This document shows positions 1 through 7,430 of a stretch of 64,000 nucleotides of DNA, in pieces; position 1 is the stretch's first letter; each line of letters begins with the position of its first letter. Source of the stretch: Halieaceae bacterium. GTDB taxonomy: Bacteria; Pseudomonadota; Gammaproteobacteria; Pseudomonadales; Halieaceae. Under the pieces are notes generated by a model that worked only from the letters and a program-made list of their open reading frames with translations, was not told the DNA's origin and did not search any database. The position numbers and the translations under genes are program-made. The stretch spans positions 1 through 64,000 of the forward strand of contig CACMGJ010000006.1 of assembly GCA_902613175.1 (NCBI GenBank), written 5' to 3'.

Positions 1-1
1 G

Positions 2-472
2 GAGTTTGTACCGGCACTTGCCGGGTTGGGCGCGCCTTACTGGGCGCCAGAGGCTCGCGGCACCCTGACTGGGCTGACACGTGGCTCGGGCAAGGGCGAG
101 ATCGCGCGCGCGACGCTAGATGCTATGGCACTTCAAAATGTCGATATTCTTATGGCGATGGAAGCCGATATTGGTAAGCCGATGACGGCCCTGAAGGTCG
201 ATGGTGGCGCATCGGAAAATAATCTCTTGATGCAACTTCAATCAGATTACCTCAATCGACCGATCACCCGACCTGAGGTCATCGAAACGACGGTAGCAGG
301 TGCCTGTTTTTTAGCGGGTCTGGGTGAGGGTGTTTGGGCCAGCGCCGACGAGATTGCACGTGTGTGGCGCTCTGATCGGGCCTTCGAGGTTAGATTGACT
401 GATGCTGAGCGTGCCGAGCGAATGACCTCCTGGCAGTTAGCTGTAGATCGCACGCTGTACACGCCCTCCTAG
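2..472 (+). CDS. glpK: Glycerol kinase, C-terminal part (5' truncated by window edge)
   Basis: Glycerol kinase makes sn-glycerol 3-phosphate from glycerol and ATP in the cytoplasm. The open frame runs in from the window edge and starts with EFVPALAGLGAPYWAPEARG, the glycerol-kinase motif just before the C-terminal FGGY domain; DGGASENN, the nucleotide-binding turn of FGGY kinases, follows. About 156 residues are visible of a family normally near 500, ending at a TAG stop. The apparent internal ATG start is not real, because the homology continues upstream of it. No other glycerol gene is visible in the window. Confidence 0.93.
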   Translation, partial: EFVPALAGLGAPYWAPEARGTLTGLTRGSGKGEIARATLDAMALQNVDILMAMEADIGKPMTALKVDGGASENNLLMQLQSDYLNRPITRPEVIETTVAGACFLAGLGEGVWASADEIARVWRSDRAFEVRLTDAERAERMTSWQLAVDRTLYTPS

Positions 473-819
473 TGAATGACAGGAAAAGAATCTCTTTCCT
501 GCCTTCGTGGCCGACACAAGTGGCGGCAGATTAGGCCTGATAGCCTCGCCTTGCTCCGAGGCGAAGTTGTCACGCGTCAGCGCTGTGAGCGTTGCGGCAA
601 AGCGCGTACTAAGGCGGGTTAGCACTCTGTTCGACGCGATTTCTGTAGGTCCTTCATTAAAAGTATGGACAGGCAAATATCCGCCTGGAGTAGACACCGC
701 ATGGGCAACCCCACCCGCTGTGTGCGGACAAAACCAACCCCAGCGTGTACTATTTTCGATGCTCATAAGTGCATCAAAATAGCGATCAAAACACAGGCTG
801 AGATCCTAGGGGGATTGCC
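473..819. other. Intergenic region, glpK to aminotransferase
   Basis: No convincing gene. Overlapping open frames exist on both strands but neither has recognisable motifs, a good ribosome site or protein-like composition. The region begins with an imperfect hairpin (arms CAGGAAA 480-486 and TTTCCTG 495-501) just after the glpK stop. It lacks a U-tract, so it may be a processing or weak termination signal. It ends with the inverted repeat described separately. Confidence 0.5.
752..780. promoter_or_regulatory. Inverted repeat, probable operator upstream of the aminotransferase
   Basis: Arms ATTTTCGATGC (752-762) and GCATCAAAAT (771-780) are complementary except for one extra base and are separated by 8 nt. 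The repeat ends 39 bases before the aminotransferase start, where an operator or activator site would lie. No matching regulator gene is adjacent, so the binding protein is unknown. Confidence 0.4.
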
Positions 820-2166
820 ATGACATCCATGTTGTATCCGACGACAAATCCATCAGCAGCAGAGCAAATGGTCGTTGCGCGCGGCGAAGGGCCGTACATC
901 TATGACCGATCAGGTAAGCGCTACCTTGAGGGCATGGCCGGTCTTTGGTGTACCTCACTGGGTTACGGAAACGAAGAAATTATCGAAGTGGCGACGCAAC
1001 AGATGCGTGAGCTCAGCTTTAGTCATATGTTCGGTGGTAAAACCCATGACAGCGCCATGATGCTGGCTGACAAGCTCGCCCGCATGGTACCGATGAAGAA
1101 TGCTCGTGTGTTTCTGGGTAACAGTGGGTCAGACGCTAATGACACACTGGTCAAGATGATTCGCTATCACGCCACTGCGACCGGCCAGCCGCAACGCACG
1201 AAAATCATTGCGCGAGATAAGGGATATCACGGTGTTACGGTGGCGTCGGCCTCGCTGACCGGTATACCCACTAACCACAATCATTTCCAGCTGCCGTTCG
1301 ATGCCTTGGGCGTTATCCGAACCGGATCCCCCCACTTTTATCGCTCAGCCAATCCGGGTGAGAGCGAAGCGGAATTCGTCGCGCGGCGTGCAAGCGAGCT
1401 CGACGAGCAAATTGTGGCTGCCGGCCCAGAGACGGTTGCCGCGATGATTGCAGAGCCGGTGTCAGGGGCGGGTGGTGTTCTGATTCCTCCTACAGGCTAT
1501 TACGAGGCCATTCAGGCAGTTCTGGATAAATACGGTATTGCGCTCTGGGATGACGAAGTCATCTGCGGATTTGGCCGTCTGGGAACGGATTTTGGTGCCA
1601 ATGCCATGGGAATGCGTCCTGAAATGATGGTGTTTGCAAAGGCGCTGAGTTCGGCGTACGTGCCTGTCAGCGCTGCGGTCGTTAGTAGTGATTTCGTCGA
1701 GGCGGTTGAGAGCGCCGCATCGGATATGGGTGTATTCGGTCATGGCTACACCTACAGCGGACATCCGCTGGGTTGTGCAGTCGCGCACAAAGTGCTGGAA
1801 ATTTATGAGCGGGATAATGTGTTTGAGCACGCAGCACAGGTCGGCGAGTACCTTCAGGAGCGGCTGAGCGCGTTTAGTGATCACCCGCTGGTGGGCGAGG
1901 TATCTGGAAAGGGAATGATCGGTGCGCTCGAGTTGGTTTCCAATAAGACCACAGCGCAGCCGTTTGAAGGCATGGCCGTGGGCCAGTATTGTGCGAAAGC
2001 GGCTGAAGCCGCAGGACTGATTGTTCGGCCATTAGGTGGTAACCGTGTTGCCCTTTGCCCGCCACTGATTCTTCAGCGTGAGCATGTCGATGAACTTATC
2101 GATAAATTAACCATTGCCGTTAATGCGACGCTAGATTTTGCCAAGCAAGAGCAAATGCTGAGATAG
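820..2166 (+). CDS. Class III PLP-dependent aminotransferase (omega-transaminase family)
   Basis: Cytoplasmic PLP enzyme of fold type I that moves an amino group from an omega-amino donor (beta-alanine, GABA, putrescine or taurine type) to a keto acid. The sequence has the class III order: an N-terminal YDRSGKRYLEGMAGLWC segment, GNSGSDAND for PLP-phosphate contacts, the PLP-ring aspartate in WDDEVICGFGR (D245) and the Schiff-base lysine in FAKALSSAY (K274). Its 448 residues are normal for the family. An AGGGGG ribosome site ends 6 bases before the ATG. The exact substrate cannot be read from sequence; similarity is to beta-alanine/taurine-pyruvate type enzymes. A glycosyltransferase follows after 17 bases. 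Confidence 0.88.
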   Translation: MTSMLYPTTNPSAAEQMVVARGEGPYIYDRSGKRYLEGMAGLWCTSLGYGNEEIIEVATQQMRELSFSHMFGGKTHDSAMMLADKLARMVPMKNARVFLGNSGSDANDTLVKMIRYHATATGQPQRTKIIARDKGYHGVTVASASLTGIPTNHNHFQLPFDALGVIRTGSPHFYRSANPGESEAEFVARRASELDEQIVAAGPETVAAMIAEPVSGAGGVLIPPTGYYEAIQAVLDKYGIALWDDEVICGFGRLGTDFGANAMGMRPEMMVFAKALSSAYVPVSAAVVSSDFVEAVESAASDMGVFGHGYTYSGHPLGCAVAHKVLEIYERDNVFEHAAQVGEYLQERLSAFSDHPLVGEVSGKGMIGALELVSNKTTAQPFEGMAVGQYCAKAAEAAGLIVRPLGGNRVALCPPLILQREHVDELIDKLTIAVNATLDFAKQEQMLR

Positions 2167-2183
2167 GTGAGTAAGTCAACGCA

Positions 2184-3266
2184 GTGAAAGTACTTCATGT
2201 CGAAGCAGGGCGTTACCTCTACGGTGGCGCTCAGCAGGTTGTCTGGCTCAATGAGGGGCTTGCCCACAGAGGTGTAGAGAACGTCCTCGTCTGTCCTACA
2301 GGTTCCGATATTGCGGCGGCCGTGGCGGGGAAGGCGCGAGTTCACGCTATTAAGATGTCCGGTGATCTTGATGTGGGTTTAGTGCCGAGGCTCATACGAA
2401 TCCTAAGAGCGGAGAAGCCGGACCTCGTCCATATTCACAGCCGGCGTGGTGCCGATATCTATGGCGGGCTAGCAGCGCGTATCGTGGGGATCCCGGCGAT
2501 TCTCTCGCGACGGGTCGATAATAAAGAGTCTTGGCTCCTGTCGCCTTTCAAATATACGCTCTACGGCCGCGTGATTGTTATTTCAAAGGCAATCGGCAGC
2601 GTATTGGTGTCATGCGGGGTTGATGCATCAAAAATTAAAACCGTGCGAAGCGCCGTCAATGCCAATGCTTACAGCACAGAGGTTGATAAAGACTGGTTCG
2701 AGTCCGAGTTTTCCCTGCCGCGTAACGCGAAAACGCTTGGGGTTATCGCGCAACTTATCCCACGAAAAGGCCACAAATATCTACTCAACATCCTGCCTCA
2801 CTTACTTGAGGCGCACCCCCAGCTTCAGGTACTCATTTTTGGCCAAGGTCCGCTCGCCACAGAACTGACGGGCCGCGTTGCTCAACCGGAGTTTGAAGGA
2901 CGAGTAAAAATGGCGGGGTTCCGTAATGATTTACACCGTGTGTTTCCCAACCTATATGTGGTCGTTCATCCCGCTGAGCGTGAAGGTCTAGGGGTGGCGT
3001 TATTGCAGGCATCAGCGTCTGGTGTGCCCGTCGTGGCGGCAAGGGCAGGCGGTATCCCTGAGATTATCCTCGATGATGTGAATGGCATCACCTTTGATAT
3101 AGCCGATGAGGTAGGGCTCTTGAGCGCATTAGACGCCTTACTCGCTGATAAAGCGCTTCGCGACAGGCTGGGCGCCAGTGGCAGCCATCTAGCTCGCTCA
3201 GAGTTTTCTCTCGATGCCATGGTTGAGGGGAATTTGAAGGTTTATCAGTCCGTTCTGGACAGCTAA
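2184..3266 (+). CDS. Glycosyltransferase family 4
   Basis: GT-B fold retaining glycosyltransferase of 360 residues, probably acting on an envelope glycan or lipid acceptor at the cytoplasmic face. The N-terminal domain has the GGAQQVV loop and VHIHSRRG strand typical of family 4; the C-terminal domain has GVIAQLIPRKGH and the donor-binding region EREGLGVALLQA, where the second acidic residue of the usual E-x7-E motif is glutamine. GTG is the likely start; the upstream ribosome site is weak. The 3' end overlaps the 3' end of convergent pspF by 4 bases. Donor and acceptor cannot be deduced; no polysaccharide cluster surrounds it. Confidence 0.8.
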   Translation: MKVLHVEAGRYLYGGAQQVVWLNEGLAHRGVENVLVCPTGSDIAAAVAGKARVHAIKMSGDLDVGLVPRLIRILRAEKPDLVHIHSRRGADIYGGLAARIVGIPAILSRRVDNKESWLLSPFKYTLYGRVIVISKAIGSVLVSCGVDASKIKTVRSAVNANAYSTEVDKDWFESEFSLPRNAKTLGVIAQLIPRKGHKYLLNILPHLLEAHPQLQVLIFGQGPLATELTGRVAQPEFEGRVKMAGFRNDLHRVFPNLYVVVHPAEREGLGVALLQASASGVPVVAARAGGIPEIILDDVNGITFDIADEVGLLSALDALLADKALRDRLGASGSHLARSEFSLDAMVEGNLKVYQSVLDS

Positions 3267-4273
3267 GAGCGTAGTGAACGACTCCGGAGTCCGTGTTTTC
3301 GCATGAGGCCCCTGATTTGGTCGTAGCTTAATCCCAGCAATGCTGCCGCTTGCTTTTGGTTGTTGGCTGTTTGGTCTAGCGCCCGCTCCAACCATGACGC
3401 TTCCTGTTGCTCGAGTGCTGCTCGCAGATTCCCGGGGAGTTCCGAGTTCAAGGCGGTTGTTGGTGAAGTTTCTGGAAGCGGTGATTCAGATGTCTCGGTC
3501 TGTCCAGGCGGCCAGGGGTTGATGACCAGGTCAGCAATTTGTTCTCCATCTTCACCTTGTCGGTGCAGTGAACGCTCAATGACGTTTCGAAGCTCACGGA
3601 CGTTGCCCGGCCATTCGTAGCAATATAGTTCGCTTTTAGCGTTAGGCGTAAATCCAGGAAAATGATGCCATGCTGACTCAGCGGCGAAACGAACAGCGAA
3701 ATGCTCTGCGAGCAGTGTTATGTCACCGCCTCTCGCACGCAGCGGCGGCATGTTCACCACGTCGAATGTGAGCCTATCTAATAGATCCCATCGAAATTCG
3801 CCTTTGACGGCCATTGCCGGAAGATCCGCATTGGTCGCGGCTACGATACGGACGTCGACTTTAACCGTTTGGCTTCCGCCGATGCGCTCTAATTCACCGT
3901 ATTCGATGACTCGAAGTAACTTCTCTTGAAGTGCGAGTGGCATCGTGCCCAACTCATCAAGGAAGAGGGTCCCCCCGTCAGCCCGCTCAAATCTGCCTTG
4001 ATGACTTCGACGAGCGCCCGTAAAGGCACCGGGCTCATAACCAAACAGTTCGCTATCGAGTAGGTTTTCAGGAAGCGACGCGCAGTTCAACTTGATGAAC
4101 GGTCCCTGCCACCGGGAAGATAAGAAGTGGAGCCGGTTGGCCGCGATTTCTTTGCCGGTACCACGCTCTCCAGTGACCAGGATAGATCGATCAATACCTG
4201 CGAGCTTGGAAATGTGATCAAGCGCAGTATTCAGCGCGTGACTCTCTCCAATAACGGTCTGCATCGTTTCCAT
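3263..4273 (-). CDS. pspF: Sigma-54-dependent activator of the phage shock operon
   Basis: Bacterial enhancer-binding AAA+ ATPase that remodels sigma-54 RNA polymerase at psp promoters. The protein starts directly with the AAA+ domain (Walker A GERGTGKE, 35-42; sigma-54 contact loop GAFTGA, 82-87; Walker B TLFLDE, 102-107) with no N-terminal receiver, as in PspF. A Fis-type helix-turn-helix ends the protein (NQKQAAALLGLSYDQIRGL). It has 336 residues, the usual length. It is divergent from pspA, with a GG-N10-GC promoter between them. In the known system PspA binds and inhibits PspF until membrane stress releases it; the same circuit is inferred here. Confidence 0.94.
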   Translation of the reverse strand: METMQTVIGESHALNTALDHISKLAGIDRSILVTGERGTGKEIAANRLHFLSSRWQGPFIKLNCASLPENLLDSELFGYEPGAFTGARRSHQGRFERADGGTLFLDELGTMPLALQEKLLRVIEYGELERIGGSQTVKVDVRIVAATNADLPAMAVKGEFRWDLLDRLTFDVVNMPPLRARGGDITLLAEHFAVRFAAESAWHHFPGFTPNAKSELYCYEWPGNVRELRNVIERSLHRQGEDGEQIADLVINPWPPGQTETSESPLPETSPTTALNSELPGNLRAALEQQEASWLERALDQTANNQKQAAALLGLSYDQIRGLMRKHGLRSRSLRS

Positions 4274-4325
4274 ACATCAAGTATAGGTAATAAATACTAC
4301 TAGAAAAGGCTTTTTTACTCTTATA

Positions 4326-4342
4326 AAGGTAAAAATTACCTT
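4326..4342. promoter_or_regulatory. Palindrome in the pspF-pspA intergenic region, candidate PspF upstream activating site
   Basis: Perfect inverted repeat AAGGTAA / TTACCTT with a 3-nt spacer. Its centre lies about 110 bases upstream of the predicted pspA transcription start, similar to where PspF enhancer sites sit in enterobacteria, and close enough to pspF to allow autoregulation. Assignment to PspF rests on position, not on a known consensus. Confidence 0.45.
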
Positions 4343-4416
4343 ATATATAAGTGAAATAGCGCTATCGATAACTATAAATCGTACATAGCTCGTTGTTTTT
4401 AATAGTTTTTATTGAA

Positions 4417-4433
4417 GTGGCGCACAAATGGCA
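4417..4433 (+). promoter_or_regulatory. Sigma-54 (-24/-12) promoter of the psp operon
   Basis: GTGGCGCACAAATGGCA contains GG (4419-4420) and GC (4431-4432) with exactly 10 bases between, the invariant spacing of sigma-54 promoters. Transcription would start near 4444, about 30 bases before the pspA ATG. The adjacent sigma-54 activator gene pspF supports the call. Confidence 0.8.
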
Positions 4434-4472
4434 AAAACGACCCAGGTTTAACGAAACAGTAGGAAAACAGAC

Positions 4473-5147
4473 ATGGGTATTTTTTCGAGGCTATCGGACA
4501 TCGTAAATTCAAATCTGAATGCGATGTGTGACAGCGCAGAAGATCCGGAAAAGATGATTCGTCTGATCATCCAGGAAATGGAGGACACTCTAGTCGAGGT
4601 ACGATCAGCATCTGCACGCATATTGGCTGATAAAAAGACGCAGGAGCGGCAGTTGCGGTCGATGAAAGCTCAGGCCACCACTTGGGAAGAGAAGGCGAAG
4701 TTAGCTTTATCCAAAGATCGTGAGGATCTGGCGAGGGCCGCGCTCCATGAAAAGCGCCGCGTTAAGTCAGAGGCTACCGCGCTCGAGGGCGAACTGGAGT
4801 TGGCTGATGAGCACATCGAGCAGCTGCACCACGAGGTAGCTCAGCTCCAGACGAAGCTTGATGACGCTCGTGCGAAGCGCAAGGCGATCCTGATGCGGGC
4901 AGATTCTGTTTCACAGCGCCGTAAAACACAGACCCAGATTCATCGAAACCAACTTAACGATGCATTTGAGCGTTTCGAACGCTTTGAGCGGCGCGTCGAT
5001 GGAATGGAAGGTGAGCTTGAAGCGATGAACTTGGGTCGAGGCAAGCCAAGCCTCGCTGATGAAATCGACGCCCTGGCTGCGGATGACATGTTGAGCGAGG
5101 AGCTCGAGGTGCTGAAGCAGTCAATGGAGGTCGAAAAGAATGCGTAA
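4473..5147 (+). CDS. pspA: Phage shock protein A
   Basis: Peripheral inner-membrane protein of the PspA/IM30 (ESCRT-III-like) family that holds PspF inactive and, on membrane damage, assembles on the bilayer to preserve the proton motive force. The 224 residues begin with the amphipathic helix MGIFSRLSDIVNSNLNAM, followed by EDPEKMIRLIIQEMEDTL and an almost continuous charged coiled coil, as expected. AGGAAA upstream serves the ATG. It is the first gene after the sigma-54 promoter and overlaps the next gene by 8 bases, indicating one transcript. Confidence 0.95.
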   Translation: MGIFSRLSDIVNSNLNAMCDSAEDPEKMIRLIIQEMEDTLVEVRSASARILADKKTQERQLRSMKAQATTWEEKAKLALSKDREDLARAALHEKRRVKSEATALEGELELADEHIEQLHHEVAQLQTKLDDARAKRKAILMRADSVSQRRKTQTQIHRNQLNDAFERFERFERRVDGMEGELEAMNLGRGKPSLADEIDALAADDMLSEELEVLKQSMEVEKNA

Positions 5148-5808
5148 GACATCAGCGCAGTTTGCCGCCTTATTCATGAGTTCAGTGGCGCTCTCCACAT
5201 ACGCAGATGTTGAGCGTGAATTCAGTGTTGATGATTTTGACAGTGTGACGGTGTCTCAGGGAATTAACCTAAATCTTGTGATGGGGTCAGCCACCTCGGT
5301 TACTGCCGTTGCCGACAAAGACAGCGATCTAGATCGACTTGAGATAGAGGTTGATGAGGGTGTATTGGAAATTCGACGGGGCTCTTGGGTTTCCGGCCTT
5401 TTCAGCATGGGTAAGTCTCATGGGAGCGTAACGGTCAACGTGGTTGCAAACGAGCTGCAGGCCATTAGCTCGAGTTCGGGTGCGAACGCAGACCTCACTG
5501 ATATCGCCTGTAGTGATTTGCGGTTGGATGCATCTAGCGGTAGCGGAGTAGAGGTGTCGGGTCGCTGCGATACGGTGATTATCGATGCCTCCAGTGGCGC
5601 CAATGTCGACAGTAGCGACTTACTGACAACCGATGCAGCGGTAGAGGCGTCGAGTGGCGCAAGTATCCGAGTGTTCGCCGGTGAGAGCTTTCGCGGTGAT
5701 GCATCGAGCGGGTCAAGCATTAGGGTATATGGGAATCCAGAGGTGGCTGAGGCAGAAACCTCCTCGGGCGCACGTATCGACCTGCGACGTCATACGCAAA
5801 CGATTTAA
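5140..5808 (+). CDS. Secreted GIN-domain (DUF2807-type) protein in the psp operon
   Basis: Predicted exported protein of 222 residues with a signal peptide (about 1-22, cleavage after STYA). The mature part begins with the strand pattern typical of the head GIN-domain/DUF2807 family (REFSVDDFDSVTVSQGINL, then a VMGSATSVTAVAD segment). The second half repeats an SSG[A/S] motif six times about every 20 residues (SSSGANADL, ASSGSGVEV, ASSGANVDS, ASSGASIRV, ASSGSSIRV, TSSGARIDL), which suggests a right-handed beta-helix with serine/glycine stacks. It overlaps pspA, so it should be induced with it. Its role in envelope stress is unknown. Confidence 0.75.
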   Translation: MRKTSAQFAALFMSSVALSTYADVEREFSVDDFDSVTVSQGINLNLVMGSATSVTAVADKDSDLDRLEIEVDEGVLEIRRGSWVSGLFSMGKSHGSVTVNVVANELQAISSSSGANADLTDIACSDLRLDASSGSGVEVSGRCDTVIIDASSGANVDSSDLLTTDAAVEASSGASIRVFAGESFRGDASSGSSIRVYGNPEVAEAETSSGARIDLRRHTQTI

Positions 5809-5828
5809 ACACCTAAAGGGATATTTTG

Positions 5829-6212
5829 ATGGAAGATATGTTTGCCATTGGATTGGGGTATGTCGCTATTTTGTTGCCAGCGATACTGCTTTTCGCCATC
5901 CTTAGCGCAAGGCACAAGAGCCTTGGAAAGCGACTTGATGCACTAGTGCAGATGGCAAGAATTTCAGGTGAAGTTGTGGGCGTCGATGAGATTAGTCGGC
6001 CATTAGCTCAAGCGGCTACACGCCGGCCCGGGCAGCAATGGGGAATTATTTTGACCGTGACAGCTGTGGGAATCGCAATTGCTGGTATGTTGGTCGGCGA
6101 GGAAGGCATTCTCGGATTCGCGATTGCCATGGCCGGCCTGGGCATAGGCTTGATTCTCGCCCAAGTCTGGTCCGATCGTATCGCCGAGAACCCACCAAAG
6201 GCAGCACCCTGA
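5829..6212 (+). CDS. Small inner-membrane protein of the psp operon (DUF6249-like)
   Basis: Unassigned membrane protein of 127 residues. One transmembrane helix lies at about 4-25, then a basic cytoplasmic-type segment (SARHKSLGKRLDALVQMA), then two closely spaced hydrophobic segments at about 73-92 and 95-113. The ATG is preferred over an in-frame TTG one codon upstream because AAAGGGA sits 8 bases before it. It lies between the GIN-domain gene and pspB. Resemblance to DUF6249-type proteins is from memory and unverified; no enzymatic motif is visible. Confidence 0.7.
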   Translation: MEDMFAIGLGYVAILLPAILLFAILSARHKSLGKRLDALVQMARISGEVVGVDEISRPLAQAATRRPGQQWGIILTVTAVGIAIAGMLVGEEGILGFAIAMAGLGIGLILAQVWSDRIAENPPKAAP

Positions 6213-6249
6213 GCTATCGCTGCGAAGTACAGTACTGCTGGAGAGGTTT

Positions 6250-6495
6250 GTGAGCTTTTTAGAATTTATGTTTGTACCGATGATCATGCTCATCACGGTA
6301 GTGGTTCCGATCTGGATTACCTTGCACTACCGCAGCTTGAATAACTCAAGTAGAGCGCTCAGTGACGATGATCGACAGAGCCTCGATGAGATGCTCGAGG
6401 CGGTTGATCGCATGACGGATCGCATCACTAATTTAGAAGCCATCTTGGATGCTGACCATCCCAACTGGCGGAACGAGAAGGAAGACAATCGATGA
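6250..6495 (+). CDS. pspB: Phage shock protein B
   Basis: Small inner-membrane protein with one N-terminal transmembrane helix (about residues 3-24) and a cytoplasmic charged helix (DDRQSLDEMLEAVDRMTDRI), the PspB architecture. PspB and PspC act together as membrane sensor partners for PspA. Start is GTG, served by GGAGAGG ending 3 bases before it. The end overlaps pspC by 4 bases, so translation is probably coupled. Its 81 residues fit the family (about 75). Confidence 0.83.
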   Translation: MSFLEFMFVPMIMLITVVVPIWITLHYRSLNNSSRALSDDDRQSLDEMLEAVDRMTDRITNLEAILDADHPNWRNEKEDNR

Positions 6496-6779
6496 GTTAT
6501 AGAGGCGGAAACCACCACCGCAGTTTTGACCAGAGCCGAAGAAATGGTTGGGGAACAGGGTTATACCGAAACCCTTCTGATGGGTGGTTTGGTGGAGTCT
6601 GTGCTGGGCTCGCCGAGTATTGGGAAGTACCCACTTCGCTGATTCGTTTCTCGGTTTTTGCGCTCTTCCTGTTCACGGGATCTATTGTTTTTTGGTTCTA
6701 CGTTGGCGCGTGGATACTCATCAGTAAACGCTCATCGCGATGGAGTGGCGTGGTGTACGAGGGAGAGGTGATTCGATGA
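6492..6779 (+). CDS. pspC: PspC-domain protein, first of two tandem copies
   Basis: PspC-domain inner-membrane protein of 95 residues. The core motif LYRNPSDGWFGGVCAGLAEY is followed by a helix pair (LIRFSVFALFLFTGSIVF, WFYVGAWILISKR). It ends about 15 residues after the membrane segment and therefore lacks the cytoplasmic tail carried by its neighbour. It overlaps pspB upstream (4 bases) and the second pspC downstream (ATGA overlap). Either copy could be the PspB partner; the short one may modulate the long one. Confidence 0.85.
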   Translation: MSYRGGNHHRSFDQSRRNGWGTGLYRNPSDGWFGGVCAGLAEYWEVPTSLIRFSVFALFLFTGSIVFWFYVGAWILISKRSSRWSGVVYEGEVIR

Positions 6780-7243
6780 GTCGAAGATACAAAAATCATT
6801 ATCGCAGTTTTGACCAGGGCCGCAAAAACGGCTGGGGAATAGGGCTGTACAGGCACCCTTCTGACGGTTGGTTTGGTGGTGTCTGTGCCGGGCTCGCTGA
6901 ATATTGGGAAGTACCAACCTGGGTCACTCGCCTCTCTGCGTTTGCGCTCTTTTTGTTCACCGGATCCATTATCTTCTGGTTCTACATCGCGGCGTGGATA
7001 CTGATTAGTAAGCGCTCCTCTCGGTGGGGTGGTGAGACTTATGAAGGAGAGGTTATTAAGGAATATGACGAAGACCGCCATGAATACCGCCGACGCTCAG
7101 CCTTCCGTTACTCCGAGGCGCCCTCAGCGCGTATGGCAAAGGCGCACGATCGTGTGAGGGAGGCGGAGAGAAAGATAGCCGCAATGGAACGTTATGTGAC
7201 TTCGAGCCGATACGACTTAGACAAGGAGTTCTCCAAGCTCTAA
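6776..7243 (+). CDS. pspC: PspC-domain protein, second tandem copy with C-terminal tail
   Basis: Close paralogue of the preceding gene: the first about 90 residues align without gaps (shared DGWFGGVCAGLAEYWEVPT and AWILISKRSSRW), then a 60-residue charged tail (EYDEDRHEYRRRSAFRYSEA, later VREAERKIAAMERYV) typical of full-length PspC. The true start is the ATG overlapping the upstream stop (ATGA); a longer frame opens 36 bases earlier but lacks homology. At 155 residues it is the better candidate for the canonical PspC. The pair is a local tandem duplication with tail loss in copy one or gain in copy two. Confidence 0.87.
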   Translation: MSRRYKNHYRSFDQGRKNGWGIGLYRHPSDGWFGGVCAGLAEYWEVPTWVTRLSAFALFLFTGSIIFWFYIAAWILISKRSSRWGGETYEGEVIKEYDEDRHEYRRRSAFRYSEAPSARMAKAHDRVREAERKIAAMERYVTSSRYDLDKEFSKL

Positions 7244-7285
7244 CGCTCTGGAACTTTGTTGCCGGCAGACCATAGGTAAGGATAA

Positions 7286-7405
7286 ATGGAAGTATTTGGA
7301 GCCTTGGGGTTTGTATTTGGACTTGTAGCATTTGTTCGTTTGGAGAACCTGACTAAGACGCTCAAGGAGAAAAACGTCCTCGAGGTGGATTATAAAGACG
7401 AGTAA
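7286..7405 (+). CDS. 39-residue mini-protein at the end of the psp operon
   Basis: Small ORF with a TAAGGA ribosome site 3 bases before ATG. The peptide starts with a hydrophobic, glycine-containing helix (MEVFGALGFVFGLVAFVRLE) and continues with a charged amphipathic helix (NLTKTLKEKNVLEVDYKDE). That layout suggests a single-span or membrane-anchored small protein, like a truncated PspB. It follows the second pspC by 42 bases on the same strand and ends 25 bases before the convergent neighbour. Similar short proteins near pspC in other proteobacteria are recalled but not checked. Confidence 0.6.
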   Translation: MEVFGALGFVFGLVAFVRLENLTKTLKEKNVLEVDYKDE

Positions 7406-7430
7406 ATCTCAACGCTTGGTTAGTCCGCGA

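Noticed and set aside
437-782. Overlapping ORFs on both strands after glpK
   Set aside because: No motifs, poor starts, and mutually exclusive; treated as intergenic.
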